This document shows, piece by piece, positions 10,501 through 25,500 of a stretch of DNA of 64,000 nt. The stretch covers positions 109,938,162 to 110,002,161 of the forward strand of contig JAZBQD010000030.1 in the NCBI GenBank assembly GCA_036583965.1. The letters are read 5' to 3'. A program made the position numbers and the translations under genes. Source of the stretch: Prunella strophiata (Eukaryota; Chordata; Aves; Passeriformes; Prunellidae). Position 1 is the stretch's first letter. Each line of letters starts with the position of its first letter. The notes beneath the pieces are model-generated. The model was not told the DNA's origin and searched no databases. It was given only the letters and a program-made list of their open reading frames with translations.

Positions 10501-13500
10501 AGGTAATAAATGGAAAATTAATTTGCAACAGCCAGCTAAGGAAAAGCAAGATAGGGCCTCAAGGCCTGTGTCTGATAATGTCATGTATTGGGGCAGAGCT
10601 TCCAGCTGCCTCAGTGAGCCACTCTTTGGGGAGATTCTTCCACGTGTCAAGCAGTGGATAGGATCTGGAGGTGTTCTCTGTTGCAAGGCATCAGGGACTG
10701 TTTCCAGTTGCATTAAGTGTTCAAGATCCTCAATCAGTTTTTGCCTTCTTGTCTTGAGATTCCTCTCACTGATCCTTCTTACATTCCTTGTGCCAGGCAT
10801 CAAGGAGACACTGTCCAGTCTCCAGAGCAGGCTCATGGCATCAACATGGGGATTTTGAGACTCCTTGAAATGTTCTGCTGGCTGCCCAGAAATCTATGGG
10901 TCCTCTAGGGCAGGACCTGAAGCTGAGACAGCTTTTGAATTCTCTGGAGTCATTCTCCACAGTGGAGATTTCTCTTGCAGGTTTTGAGGTCATTTGTATA
11001 TTTATTCAGGCTCTGGCCATCGTGTGCCCCTACAACTGGTCAAGTCAAGTGGAGAATTTTGCTGCTCCAGTCTTCTTCTACCTCTGCAGCTTGGAATAAG
11101 GCAGACTGAAAGGAGGCTTTGGAGCATACAAATCACTAAAGGTTGGACATCACAGAGACACAAGCATCCTTCACTCTCAGAATGGTGCTGTTTGCTACAT
11201 ACAGCCTCTTGGTGTGGCATGTGAAGCTCACAGGAGTCCTGGCAGCTCCTAGAGATGTTTTTTTTCATGTTCATACAGAAGCCTAATGTGTGATTTATAC
11301 ATCTCCAGACTTCCACCAGCTGTTGCAGGTTTCTGGGTACAGCTGAAGTGTGCCTGAGCAGCAGTTTCCTGCTCCTCAAAAAGTGCAGATTACAGTTAGA
11401 GACTTTCAACACCTCTGACCCATTCAGTTGTGAGACTGATGGAGTCTTGAACAGCTTTGAGAAACCTTGAGATCTTTGCACATTTCCCTGGTGTGTGCAG
11501 GTCAATAGGACACCCATTTCCTTTGGCTTCCCAGGGATGATGTCTGAGATCTGAGCTGGCAATTCTCAGTGCAGCCAACACCTGCTTTTCAGGCTGCTGT
11601 CAAGGTCTTCATTAAGATTTTTGCTTTAGGGTTAATTTTGAAAAGAGGGTTCTGTTTTGTTCTTATTACCCTTCTCAGGAAGAGTGCTTGGCTCTGGGGG
11701 TCTTAGAAATACAGCTCCAGCAATTTTTCTGTATTATTATGGATATGTTTAGTGGAACTCACTCCACTTGGGAAGTGTTAAAAGTAGCATTTAACATTGA
11801 TCTGACATTTGAATCAGTAGAATTGGAGTTCCATCACTTTTGGGCATTCATCCCTATTGTACTCAGTTCTCTACCTACCCAGAGCTTTGAGGTTAGATCT
11901 CTGGTCCAGAAAATCTCCTGGTATGACCTATAACTTTCTGTGGATGAGACCAAGTGTACTTCACATCTGAAATAGGGGGCCTTCTCTTCTTTCCTGTGCC
12001 CAGTGTCTTGTTCTGCTTTTTTCTTGCTCTCTACCTTGGGAGCAAGTGCCACTTCTTCCCAGAGTCTGATTCACCACTACTGTGGTGAAATTAGCATTTC
12101 AGTTGTGTGAAGTGTGAAGGTGCCATTACAATTTTTTTGTTGTTCACCCAAGTTGGTAGTAGTGAAAGCTGCTTCTTTCTCTTCAGAGCAAAGGCACAGC
12201 TGGGAGAGCTGACTGGGCATAGCAGGAGAGTTTCCACAAATGAGGAACAACTAGAAGTAAGTCTCTTTCAAGCAGCTTCCACTATTGTCCTTTTTTGCCC
12301 CTTCTGCATAAAATATTGTGATGCCTTAGAGGATGTTGAGACATCCTTCTTTTATTTGAAGCCCTTTAAAAAGTCCAGGTTGCATTGTGTTAACACTCAG
12401 TAGTCATTATTATTATTATTCCCCTATTCTGGCTCAGGTTTGGTTCTGGGACCTTTGAAGTTTGCTGGTGAAGGATGTGGCATCTTTGTGTGTCTGCTGG
12501 ATTCAGATTGGATCCATCCTCTCAAAGGCTGGAAGTGATTCTTTTCCTTCTGGAGAGCTTGTTTCCTTGCAGGAACAGAGATTTTCACTGGATGAACTTA
12601 CCTGGCAAGGCTCTTGGCCTGCTCTAGGTAAGCAGAGCATGTTCTACTCCTGCTCAAGACATCCTGCTGCTCACCTTCTCAGGACTCACACCCACGTAGT
12701 CAGCAGTGCATGAGACTGAATTTTCTTCACTTGACAGAAGGGAAGTTTCTTGCCACTGGACCAGAGTTATCATCAAAACTCAATTAATCCATTCCTCCCT
12801 TCATTCTTTTCCTTTGGACTGCAGATTGAAAGGAAGTGAGTTGTTCAGAGAGCATGTTCTGGCACAGAGATGTTTGTCAGCATTGCCTCTTTGCTTTCTG
12901 CTAAAAAGTGTTGCTGGCTTGGAATCACACAAGGGCTGAGTGGAAATATGTTCCACCTCTTCAGATAAATCAGCCACAAACAGCTTTTCTCCTTTTATAC
13001 AGGCTACTCAAGGCAATGTGTGTATATTTAAGATGATAAACTTGTCAAATAGGACCAAAACAGGAAGGTATTTATTTTCAAATCATGTAGAGTTACTAAA
13101 CAGAATGCCAGAAGCCAAGTCCTTTGTTTAATATGAACATATTGAGATAATTTTTATTGATGTTGTCTTTTTATGATAGAATTTGATATGATTTTTAGTA
13201 ATTACATTAAAAAATACTGTCATATACTGGGGGAAGTATTTCAAGGTATGTTAAGCTGTAGACCAAACTGTCATGTTCAAGGGTATGGTGTTTGAAGTGG
13301 GGATGTAATTTATTTTTTTTAAACTAACCAAGGTTACAGTAGATGCTGTTTGGATTTTACTTTTTGGAACTACTTAAACATGTTTCCTTTTTCAGTATAA
13401 ATACTAAGCATCTAAGACTGTTTTTTTTTAAAAGTCAAATATAATACACAGCTATTAAAACTGTCCTTCAAAGAGAATTTTTTTAAACAGGCATCGTGCT

Positions 13501-16500
13501 GGTGAAATGGAATACTTTAAATTTGATTTCTGTTCACTAAAAGTGCCTAAATTAGAATGAATTTCTGATAACATCGGAAATTTCTGATAACATCAGAAAT
13601 TAGATAACATCAGAAATTAATTTTATAAGGGAATCATAAAATTTGCTTGTAACTGACATAATGTTTAAATAGTTTATAATCATGGAATCACAGAATGTGT
13701 TGGGTTGGAAGGGATCTTAAAGATCATCCAGTTCTAACCTGATTGCCATGGGCAGGAACAACTTTCACTAGCCCAGGTTGCTTATACTACTTTATAAATA
13801 CTAATTTAAAATATTTGGAATAGTTGTTTTTCATTCTTGCTATCCATGTAAGTTGTAAATTGTAGATTGAAACACTTCATTTTTGACCACCGTTGGTATT
13901 TTTATTATGTTTTTAGTATAGTCACTGACTTAGATGAAATTTGTCTCATGGAGTTTTCATGGAAACCAACATGAAAACAAAGTAGAAAACTGAGTAAATT
14001 TTTAAAAACCTTCTCAACCCCCAGTATTTAACAGCTAGGTGTGATTCTTTTAAATCAGACGTGTGGGTTTGCTTTCTCAGATGTGTTGCCACTCAGCAAA
14101 CTGTGAGATTCCCGTTTAGCCACGGGGAGGTGATCTTGCACAAGCAAAAGGCTGAGACACCTCAGTAAAGTCGCACTTGGTGGATTCCTTTGCTTTAATG
14201 CAGACCCGATGACCATAACGTGTTCCTTCTTTTATCTGATTTATCCTGTCACAGGCCTGGAGAAAAAGGAGGAGGAAATAGAGCAGCTGAGGATGGATTG
14301 TGAACACTTCAGAGCCCGTCTGGAAACAGCCCAGGCAGATTGCATGAGAGAGAAGAAGGTAGATGTGCTGCCAGGATATTGATACCTGAGTGTTTGAGTT
14401 CTAATAACAAAAGCAATAATGATAAAATTTTCATTTTCATGTCACAAAATGAATCCTTGGTCTCAAAAACAATTTGGGATTTCTATCCGAATAGTCATCC
14501 ATTTCCATATTAACATGTTGAAGTAAAACACTGGATATTCGGGAATATTGTGGCATAGCTGGAATCAAAAGGTCCTCCATGGAATCAGTTCTTGTGAATT
14601 TAACATTGCTATAACATATTTGCAAAGAAGAGGATAGGAGAATAGTTTCAGCAGTGCAATGTACAGAATGAAAGGAGCCTCTCATGGTTTGCTGTGAGCT
14701 GTGTACCTTTGTTTAGTGTTAATAATCTTTCTCAAAGCACCTATTGATCCAGTTGCCATGTACAGCTGAGAGTCAGGGAGCAATTTCAGGGCTTCTCTTG
14801 CTCTGTCAATATTGTATTTAGTGATTATGAGAGGGGAGATTCTTAACAATTAAGGAATAGCAAAGACACTGACTTCTCAGACTGTGAAGCCATTTGGGTT
14901 CAAATGAGTCTCTGTGAGAATCAGTGGTGATTATTTGCTGCAGAAGTTCATTTCCCTGGAGCTATCTTCAGTAGTCAGCAGTTGGGGTTGTACAGCTGGC
15001 ATTTGCCAGCCTTGGGATTGCACAAGGACAGATGAACCACAAAACTTACTTCATTTTTGAAAAGGAATAATGAAGAGTTCAGAAGTGTACTTTCAGTGCA
15101 TATCTGTGTAAACAAAACACTCTGGAATGAAGTTTGGTATGATGGAATAGTTGTCAATCTGGATATTCCTTATTTCAAAATAAATATCTTCTGGGATAGA
15201 TGCTGCAGTTCAGCACTAGGTACAGAGTTCATTTTGCTGTGCAGTGAGGTCTTCAGTTGCAGGATAAAATCCCTGTGAAATTAAATGCTGTTGCTTTAGA
15301 TGTTAATGAAGCAAGTCCCACTCACAATTCTTGTTAATACTACGAAGTAAAGGGCAGGTGATTTGGGTTTATGATTTCTTTTGGATGAGTTTTACTTAAA
15401 GCATGGCTAGTTTACTAGGAGCAGTTGTTTTGGTGTTTCTGCTCAAAGCTCTTCTCTTCATGTCTCTGTTGTTGTGCAGTGTGTGGCAGCTGTCTGGCTG
15501 GGTTCTGTTCAATGCCAGGAAGGTGTATTTCAGTGGATTGTGTTCATGATGTTGTGAAGTCCTTTGGCTTTCAGGATACAACAAGATGGTGTGTGTATAT
15601 GAGTGACTTTTGTTCCTGTTAATCCCTTTTCTGGTGTTTTTCATTTGGTTGCTGCTCTGCTCTAGGCATCCTTGTGTAGAGTTTCTGAATTATTTTCTAC
15701 ATATTTACCTTCTGAAGGAGAAGAAAATTATTCACTGAAACAGACATGGAACAAATGCATTTCTGGTTGAGCAGTGTCCTTTTCTGAGCCCGTCATAAAT
15801 CAGCATTTTGCATTCCAAATTCTCTGTGCAGAGCTGTATCACTGATTAGGGAATTGCTGTGCTTTCTGAACCTGAGCACAACTTGAAGTGCACATGTTAT
15901 TCTTGGCTGATGTCTCCTTTGTCTGTCTTTTTGCAGTTCCATACTTGGGCACTGCTGTGTTCTTGTGCCTTGACCTTTTCCTGAAGATGGTGGTGTTGCA
16001 TAGCACAGGGATTGCTGAGTGATGGGAGCTCTTAGGAGTGTTGCTTCCAGCCAGGTTATTTGCTTTTGCAGGCTCTGTTTATTTTCCTGGCTCTTGCATG
16101 TACTATTTTGTTTTCCTTGCCTCATAGCTTTGTTCTGATGTTGCGTTTGATCTATTAAAAATTCTGGCATTTTTTCTGCTGGCTTTGCATGCTTGTTGAG
16201 GGATCTAGATTTGGTATTAGTGGGTTTTATGTCTTACTCAGTATTAGCATCCAAATGCAAATAAAATGTAGAAAAGATACATTCCCTAAGACTAGGACAG
16301 TGTGGAAAAGACAGGGAGAATATAGGGATTAGGCAGGAAGATGCCTGAGGACATTTTGTGGATGCACATGGTGGCAGAAAAGCTGATAGGCCTGGCAGTG
16401 AGTCATGTAAAAGATGGAATTTGGCTAATTTGCTTAAAAATGATCAAAGTATTAAGAAATAAGAGACTTTTCCTGGGAGTTTCTGCCTGTGGAATCAGCA

Positions 16501-19500
16501 GCAAGTGTCAGTCTTTTGCCTGTATAGGTGAGAGAGACTCCAGAGAATAAATACACATAAAAGTCTCCTTGAGAAATTAAACTTGAGCCTTACAAATCCT
16601 CACCTGCATGTTCCATCAGCAGCAGTGCAAATCAGGCTGGTAGGTGTGATCAGGAGGTAGTTGGTGACAGAGCACACACAGCTCTGTACTGTTTGACAAC
16701 ATATTATGTAAATTTTCAGATGAGTTTACATTTCTATTCTTTACAAACCCTCAGCATGAAGCATTGAGGTGAACCCCAAGACCAACAAGATACTTAAAGT
16801 CTTGATGACAATACATGGTTGAAGGTCTTGTTCTGTTTAGTTGCTTTCAAAATTGACATAGAAAAGATTCCTTCTCATTTCCCCATACTTCATCCTGACA
16901 GCCAAACACACTGGGAAGGCTGAGCTGAGGAAGGTGTTTTCTGCAGTGAATTTGAAAATATCATGTTTGTAAAATGGGCACAGTAAGATCCTTCTGGTTT
17001 TTGACATCGAGCAATCTGTGATTCTCTCTTTTAATACTTGAATTAGCATCATTTTTCTGGACTGGCCTTGGTCTTTCTCTGCAGCACTAACAACACCCTA
17101 CCTGGAGTTAGCTGGGAGCCCCCACCCACCCTGAGACACAGACTGCAGAATCCCTGCCTTGATCTCTCTGTCTGTGCTGGCTCTAAAGTGAGAAGTGCAG
17201 CAGCTTTGCTACTCCTGTGGCAGCTGGCAGGAAACCAGTGAGACCTAGAACCCTGCCCAATTCCATGATATTCTTCCAGCCAGCTTCCCATGTGATTGGA
17301 GAAAAGTACTGCCAAATGGAGGTTGTGCTCTGGTTCTCTAGGGTTGATCTGTTCTCTCTTTATGCTTTGTGGCAAGAACCCCTTAGCAGCTCACAGAATG
17401 ATTCTGATCACAGAATCATTGTGTTACAGAATAGTTTGGGTTGGAAAGGATTTTGGAGTTGTGTTACCTCATTCCAACCCCACTGCTGTGGCCAGGGACA
17501 ACTTTCACTAGACCAGGTTGTTCAGAATCTCATGGATGCACAGTGGTGCCTCAGCTTTCTTGCAATGGAAGGTCCTCCAAACTTCAAACCTTAGGTGTGT
17601 TTTTGGGGACTCTGTCTTGCTTTACCACTGCTGCTCAGGACTGTGCCAACAGAAAAGAGCTGGAAGAGACAACAGTATTTATCCTAGATATCCAGCAACT
17701 GTTCCATGTTGGCTAGAACAGAAGCCTGTTTTGAAAAACAAAACAACCCTCCCCTCCTGTAAGATGTTTCTGTATCTTTTGGAAGGTGTCAGGGAAGGCT
17801 GGCCCCTGATGCTGAAATCCCCTCTCTTCTGGAGAGACATGGAGCTGTTTGCTCAGGGGGAGATGTCTCCTGTCAGGCCTCCCCAGGTGCCACTCAGTCT
17901 CAGTGGGTCACTTGGTTTGACCTTGTGGACAGTTTCTGGTTCCTGTCAGCCTGCACTACTTAGAGACAGCTCAGGAGAGAAGGAATGTGTCTGCAAGTGC
18001 TCTGGGTTACCCTCCCTTTTCAGAGATGGCCATGATTGTGTTTCTTGTTCTGTCCCTTAGCCTAGAAACTTGGTGTGGGAGACGTGAAGTGCAACCAAAA
18101 TTTCCTTACGCTGTTCCAGGAGAAACTGGACCTGCGGCAGCAGCTGAACGAGGCCAAGCAGCAGCTCCTGCAGCAGGCAGAGTACTGCACAGAGATGGGA
18201 GCAGCAGTGTGCACCTTGCTCTGGGGGGTATCCAGCAATGAGGAGGCTGTGAAGTCCATTCTAGGAGGAGTAAGTATGGCAGGTGAATACTGACTCCTGG
18301 GAATGCTCTCAGGCCTTTAAAACAAGGACCTTTAAAATAAGGGCCTTGCTGTGGAACACACTTTAAAGATGTATTTCAGAAACTGTCTGGACAGCAAAAA
18401 TGTTTTCTGGTTTGCATGTTCTTTGGGAATTATCCATTCTTGTTTAAGAAGGGTTGGAGCTGTGAAGTATTATGAATAAATGCAGTAATTATTTCTTTTG
18501 TTACCAAGTGAGGGTTATCTGTTTCCACACACTGGAAGCAAGGCTACAGTTAGCACAATGTAAAGTTAGCAGAAGCTAACAGAAGGAGAGAATAGTTCCT
18601 GGGCACATGCAAGAGTATCCATACCTGTGGGGAGCTTGGAGGAGCTATTTCCAGATCCATTGATTCTCAACTTTAAATCTTTCTGCTGCCTTAATACGTG
18701 AATGACTCTTGGAAATTGAGACCCTCACTGCTTGTGGATCATACTAAATCATCAATGTTAAACATGGGCAAGTAGACAATTTGGAAAAAAAAACAAAACA
18801 ACAGTAACAAACCACAAAGCCAGAACAACAACAGTTAATGACAATGGTAGTATTGCAACTGATATCATGATTTCACTGGCAAGTGCAGCTGATGGAATTA
18901 GGAGGGACTAAGGCAACAGGCCTGATAAAAATATGATTTTCATTCTTGACACAGCCAACATGAGAAGGAATTGCTGTATTTAATCTGAGTGAACTGATGC
19001 CACAGTTTCTTTTGGCTTGATTTTTCAGCAGCATGATGAACAGCTGAGTGAATAGGATTAGTTCATTATAGTAAGTGGTAAACCAATGTGTTTGTAAGAG
19101 TTGTTCTAGTTGGGTGTTCCAAAATACAATTACAGCTTTATATTGGATATTACTAAGCTGCACAGTGATGCCTCATTAATGATAACTTCTGATCATTCCA
19201 AATCCAAGCAGCAGCAGTTACTAGGAAAAACATCTGTAAAACACTGTATAAAGCAGCTAAAATTTAAAGAACAAGGCTGGTTATTGAAAGCAGTCTTAAG
19301 TATTAATATTCAGTTGAATTAGTTAAGAACAAAACTGTTGCCTGAAGATTTGTTTGAAGGTAAAAAACCCAAGTGTGAAGATGCAATACTTCAGGGGTGA
19401 GGTTGGTTTGAAATGCAAAATACTTCTCCTAGTAATTTCCAGCAGTCATTAAAGCCTGTTGAGCTGCTGTACTTCTGGTGAAGATCAGAGCAACATTTGG

Positions 19501-22500
19501 GGACATAATTTTCTTGGGATGGTGCATTTAACACTGTGAGAAACGTGCCTGGGCTTGAAACAAGACTCCTAGGAACAGCATAAATGGATTGTGTGGCATT
19601 GTGTCAACCACAGATTGCAACTGGCAGTGAGTCAGGTCATTAAAAGATGATGGAGATTTGTCATACAACATATTTGGTTTGGGTTATTTTGGGACAAGTT
19701 GTACAGCTTGTAGCTTCTTCCCTCCTCCCCTGAGAAGGTGCTGTGAACTACGCAAATGCATGAGAACATCAAGGGTGCTTTGAAACTGTTGTTGATATTT
19801 AAGCACATGGGGAAGGTGGCATCAATTCAGAATCATGTCATTCCTTACAGAACAATGCCCAAGCTTTTTTCAGCCTTTGAAGCAATACAGAAGTAGGTCT
19901 TTCTTCCAGTCCTGTAATGCAAATGGACTGAAATGATGTTAGTGACCAATATATGTTTTGTGTCCATAAGGGTTGGGAAAATCAGAACTTAAGCAGCAGA
20001 TTTGAAATGTGACACAGGTAGTTCTCAAGGCAGTGGGGGAGAGATACTTGCTGGTTTTGCCTGTGTTCCTAGAGAGAATTTGAAGAGACATCCAGAGAAG
20101 CACCATGGGAGAGTTTTCAAGGTTTCCTACCTGCATGTACCAAAAAAAGAAGTACATTAACTTCCATGAGATTGTTTTGGATGTCTTTCAAAAAGCTTCA
20201 GCTAGATATGACAGGCTTCTCACATGAAAATACAACCTGGAGGTTTGATTTCAGAACAGCATCGAGGCTTGCTTCAACTTGAGAAATTTTGGATCCTGCA
20301 AGGTGTTTCTCTACTTCAGTTGTCTGATATGGTGACAAACGACTTTATATTTTGTGGCAGCAATTTTTCATGTTACCTGGAGCTTTCACACTAGGAGTTT
20401 CACAGACAGCAGAGGGTTCATTGCACCATCTGAGCTCAGGCACCTTAATGGCTGCTTTCAGAACTGTCCTTATCTCACCATGTGTGGGTGAGACATTCTT
20501 CAGTCCCATGAAAATGCCGTCAAGTTAATAAGGGACTGTGCAGAGCGTGCAGTGTTTGCTATTTATAAACCTGATGGGTCTCAGCTGGAGCTCAGCACTA
20601 GTTAAGTAGTGGCTGTGTGGAGAGGAGGAGCAGCAGAGAGGACACCAGTGAAACCTCAAGAGGCTGGCAGATAGAAGATTTCTCTTGTTTTCTGTGTTTT
20701 TTGTGCAACATACAAACTACTCAGGGTGCTTAGTACCCTCATGTTCCCATGTCAATATGTATTTTCATAACGACTTGTTGGGCTCTTCATTTTCTCTCAA
20801 GCCCTCTTGCTTCTTGAGCTATAGTCAGTGCTTCTGGTAAAATGACTATCTTTGAGTGGTGTCCATATAAAAACTACATCCAGCACATGCAGAATTGCAC
20901 TTATCTTCCTCCTCTTTCTCCATGATGCTTTCATTTTTTGTTGTTCTGGGGCCAGAGCATCATTTGTGAAGATACTGTGTTGACTGAGACTGCTTTTTGT
21001 CCCCTCTTGTTGAAGTCACCCCACAGGAACAGTACATCTTTAATGTGGTGAATGTGCAGCAGTGGAGGAATAAATAAATGTTACCACTAGCTTTGCACAT
21101 ACTGTCAAAGCAGTAATTTTGCAAAAGTATGAAGATTTTCAGTCACTTTACAAAATGAATAAAAGTTCAGGCGTTTCTTGAACTCTCCTATTGGGTCACT
21201 GCTGGGAATGACTAAACATTTCATCTGCTTCAGGAAACAATTGGAAAAATTATTGAAGACACTGGGAAACCCAGCATTATGGGCTCTCTGCCACACAATT
21301 TTGGTTATGAAAGCCTTTATCCTCTGTGTGAAATAGAGTTCCAGCAGGATTTTTACTAGTCAGAATTACAAATAAACAGAAACAGGTCTCTGCATCCTTT
21401 GTGGATTCTACACCTCAGGCTAGGCTCTTTCACCTGCCCTGAGCTTTGTACCAGGTGGTGCTCCCTCAGCTGAGATGCCTCCAGATGGAGCAGGACTGCA
21501 GCTGAGGGGAAAAGACTTTCCCATAATTTCAGCTGTGCTCCTGTTCACGTGCTCTGCTGTGGTGATTATTTTTTCTCACGTGACGTGGTTGACTTAAGTT
21601 CATCCTGTGACCCAGGAGAGACCTCCATTTCCTTTTCCATGGAAAGGAAAAGGCTTCTGCATAGCCTGTTACTGAGCAATTAATGAGTCCTATTAGGATC
21701 CATTTGAATTCTGCTTTTTTTTTCTGGGGACTTCATTGTTTTCTTAGGAATTTCATGTTAAGTCCAATCTTCAGCTGACTTTGACAAAAGCTACTGCAGT
21801 AGGCCAGGTGAATGTGAAACACCTGGTGCAATTGCTGCAAAACAAAGAGATAACATTCTTACTTCTGATAATAAGCTTTAATTCTGCTGGTTGATTATAT
21901 ATTATTGTGTGCTTAGGAGGTAGATATGCAGTAGTTAAGTATTATGAATAAATGTGGCCTTGAGTAGTTTCCTGTTTCTTCTAAGGTAATGGTTTCAAAT
22001 ATCAGGGGATCAAACCTGTCACTCAGTGAATACATGGTATTTTCTGTAGTTTATTTGAAGTAACTGGATGTTTTAATAATTTGGAAGATTGACCAGTTTT
22101 ACTGTAGCATCTAATAATGATAGCTGCTGTAGTATGTGTAATCTTTCTTCTCCATACTTGCAGAGTAAAGCAGTAAAGTTTTTCACAATCACTGCCCAGA
22201 CCATGGAGAGCTTTGTGAAGTCATTAAGTGAAGACATGAAACAGCAGGATTTGGATTCTGAGGAAAATCAGTTTGTATTAGCTTTGGCAGGGATTGTAAC
22301 AAGTAAGTTAATGTTGTGTCTCAGAATAGCATTCCACACCTACTGGGAATGTGTATTGCCTCATAGAAGCTGCAGTAAATGCAGCTTTTCAAAGTTAAGT
22401 TGTCACTGCTGATATCTTGGGTGACTTTCTGGTTTTCTAAAGTTCTAGCAAATTTTGTTACTGACACTTCTGTTCCAGGCACTTCTGTGCTGCCTGTGAC

Positions 22501-25500
22501 ATCATTAAGGATTAGAGGGGTAAGAGCCATTGAGCTCTGAAATTCCCTATTTCATCCCTCAGTCTGGAATGAAACAAGGACCATTGTACCAGTCTTGTAT
22601 GCTCACATTAGATTGTACACATCGAGCAATTTGCTTTGTGAATCACCAGTGATGCCAACATCTACAAGATACAAATTGCAGATGCTGCAAGTAGATCAAC
22701 CCCAGCTTAAGGCACAGACTAAGGATTTTGAAAGTGCTTAAAAATTTTGTTACTGTCAGGTACACCACACTTGGGACTGTATAAGAGAAGTAGAAGGTTA
22801 TAAACCTGACTTCCATGCTAGGTTATTTTTTTTAGGATCCAGAAAATAAGTAAAAAACCACATATCTGTTGTAGAATGACTGTGCTTGGTTTGGGAGGCT
22901 GTGAGGCTGATACATCATCTGAATTTCTGTGAACCTGTAACTATCAAATTACACTAAAGACATGATGCAAGATAGATAAACAAGTGGATATTGGTACAAA
23001 TAAGTGATTCTTGAATGAACAGCTTTTTTGAATGTGGGATTTTTAGTTGTTGGGATGTCAATAACGATAAATAAAATAATAAAATTATTATGTGATGCAT
23101 TATGGCACTGTACTGAGTAGTGAGCAGATACAAGGGAAAATAATAAAGGTAAATCTGCTTTGCAACAGTAGCCTTTGCAAATAATTTTGTATTTTGGTTT
23201 GTGCTTGAATAATGCCACACTTGCAGAGAGGTAGGAAAAAAACTTTTGAGTAGATGTTCATAAGAATTTTGGTTGTGTGATGTGCCAGGTATATTGAATT
23301 GAGTGGTTGTAAAACTCTGCAATCCTGTTCCTTTAAAGTGGAACCTGTAATGATCAGCTTTGTTTCAGTCTCACATTACTTGTGGATGAATAGAGTGTTT
23401 TGTTTCACAATTTACTGTGTTGCTATTGGGACACTGGGCATTCTGAATAAATGCCTTGGTAACCAATGCAGAATTTTGAAGGAGCTTGACCAGTGTTTGT
23501 TGTTCAGTATTTGCTGTATAGGTGAATGTAGTCTGAAATTTACATCAGTGCCACAGTTCAGTTCTTCACAGCTGACCAATCATTTTAGTGGTCCTGATAA
23601 TTAATTAATTATCAGTAATTAGCAGGAAGTTCTGTTTGAAACATGATTGTTGGTGATGTTTTGGGCTTTCCCACAGATGTGGCTGCGCTAGGCGTGTGGC
23701 CGTGAGTTCCTGGTCAGTTCCAGTCGGGAATTACTGGACACGATGATGCATCTCCTGGGAGACTATGAAGCCAGGACTCTGTAACAAATTTAAAGTGTAT
23801 GTTGACTTTTTTTGCCCCTTTCCAATGAAATGCATTATCTTGCAGTGCAGCTCAAGTGATGACAGTAGTTTTCCCACTCTCCCATTATTCCTTTCCTGCA
23901 GAGGAAACATAATTTTTGGAAGCTCTTTTCCCAGTAGCATTCCTTGCAGATATAATGGGGTTGACTACAAAGCTTTATCCAGGTTTTGTGTCTCTTGGGA
24001 AGTCTCTTAAGCACCATAATATTGTAAAGGTGAGCAGGGGTGCCTTCTTCTAGCTTGGGAGGGAGTCATGAATTTGGTGTGAAGTAAGGAAGGTGTGAGG
24101 TCAACTTTTACAACAGAGATGATGTGGGAATTGTGAACTCATTTTTATTCCCTCCTAATATGAAGTGTAAAATGTCACATGTCCTTAGTGAAGAAAGTGA
24201 GTTATGGAGTACTAAGAGAAAAAATTAAATCATTTTAGGCTCTTTAGCAGCCAGGCTCACCACACACTTCAGCTTGTAAGAGGCAATGCCTGAAAAGTGA
24301 CCTTGCAATACAGCTTTAAAGGCAAGGCCCTGTTGCACAGTTCAGCTACTGCAAAAGTTCATTTTCAGCTGATGGGGAGATTAAATAAACAATTGTCTTA
24401 GCCTTTTTCTCCAAGACCTTACAAGCTGAGGCTATATGGCCTTGGCTGAGCAAATTACTGTGACTTAACAAGTGGCTCATCTGCTGAACTGTGGGCACTG
24501 GTCCTGTACACCTGGTTCATTTGTTCATGAAGGTGGTTTGAGCCACTGTGGTGGTTTTTTCATAAATACACAAACAATTCATACCCCAGGCAGCTGTCAG
24601 AGCTCAGCTGACAAAAGCAGCCCTGTCAGCTACAGTAACTTGACCACATCCAGGCACACATTTAGGCAGGTTGGATGTGATAGTCATGACATCAGGCTTG
24701 GTCTCACTTTGGAGAGGTTTTATCTTGCCTAACCTCAGCTGTCAGAGAGGGGGATGTCAAGCATTTGCTGACTGCCTGGGCTCCTTCCCACACTCACTGG
24801 GAGGAGATGGTGCTGTCAGGTGATTGCTCATGTGAGGGGGAGCAAGTTGCCCTCTGAAGGTGTTTGCCTTTCCCTGTTGGGTGGTGAGGGGAAAGCTGAA
24901 CAGCCTGTGCTGTAGATAGTGGCTTGATGATTTGAGATCAGTTATTTACTCTGTTTCCCAAGCACTGGGCTTGCAGGTCAGTGGTAGGGGTCTTTTTGAG
25001 AACATCCCAACTGAAAGAATTGTATGAGAATCTCTGTTTATGAAATAAAAGGTAATTTGTGCCTTCATGTGTATAAAAAAATCAAACCAACCAACCAACC
25101 AAAACCAAAAAACAGCCTTGAAAAGAGGAACCATGCTGTTTCAGCATCTTTAAATGAGGTAAAAATAAAAGAGAACTCTGAGAGGAGGAGGGAAGATCTT
25201 CCTACATACACACTCTGAATCTCAGGTGGATATGTGTCTATGGGTCCAGATAAACTATTTTTGATCATTTCATGTTGTATTTATGTAATTGGATTTGAGG
25301 GCCTTTCTTTTGAGTTTATAACTTGGGTTGCTTCTTACTGTACTTCAAAATCTGCTTGCTTTGCAGAAGAATTACCCATGGTGTTGTAAACTTGGCTGCC
25401 AATACAGCACTGCTGGTAAAATATACATAAAAATATACATAGAACAATCCCATGAGGTGGCAAGAAATTCAAAAGGGGCCAGTTTGGTAGGCTAACAAAT

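Larger units (their letters stand above)
9799..14254 (+). other. HSF2BP: HSF2BP intron 2
   Basis: A 4.5-kb intron. It contains a CR1 fragment (13681-13782), a small set of 20-bp palindromic repeats (13560-13619) and a (ATT)n run near 12407-12420. Minus-strand open frames at 10471-10836, 11002-11562 and 11834-12052 have a protein-like composition but match no family I know and are interrupted by stops between them. Confidence 0.75.
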
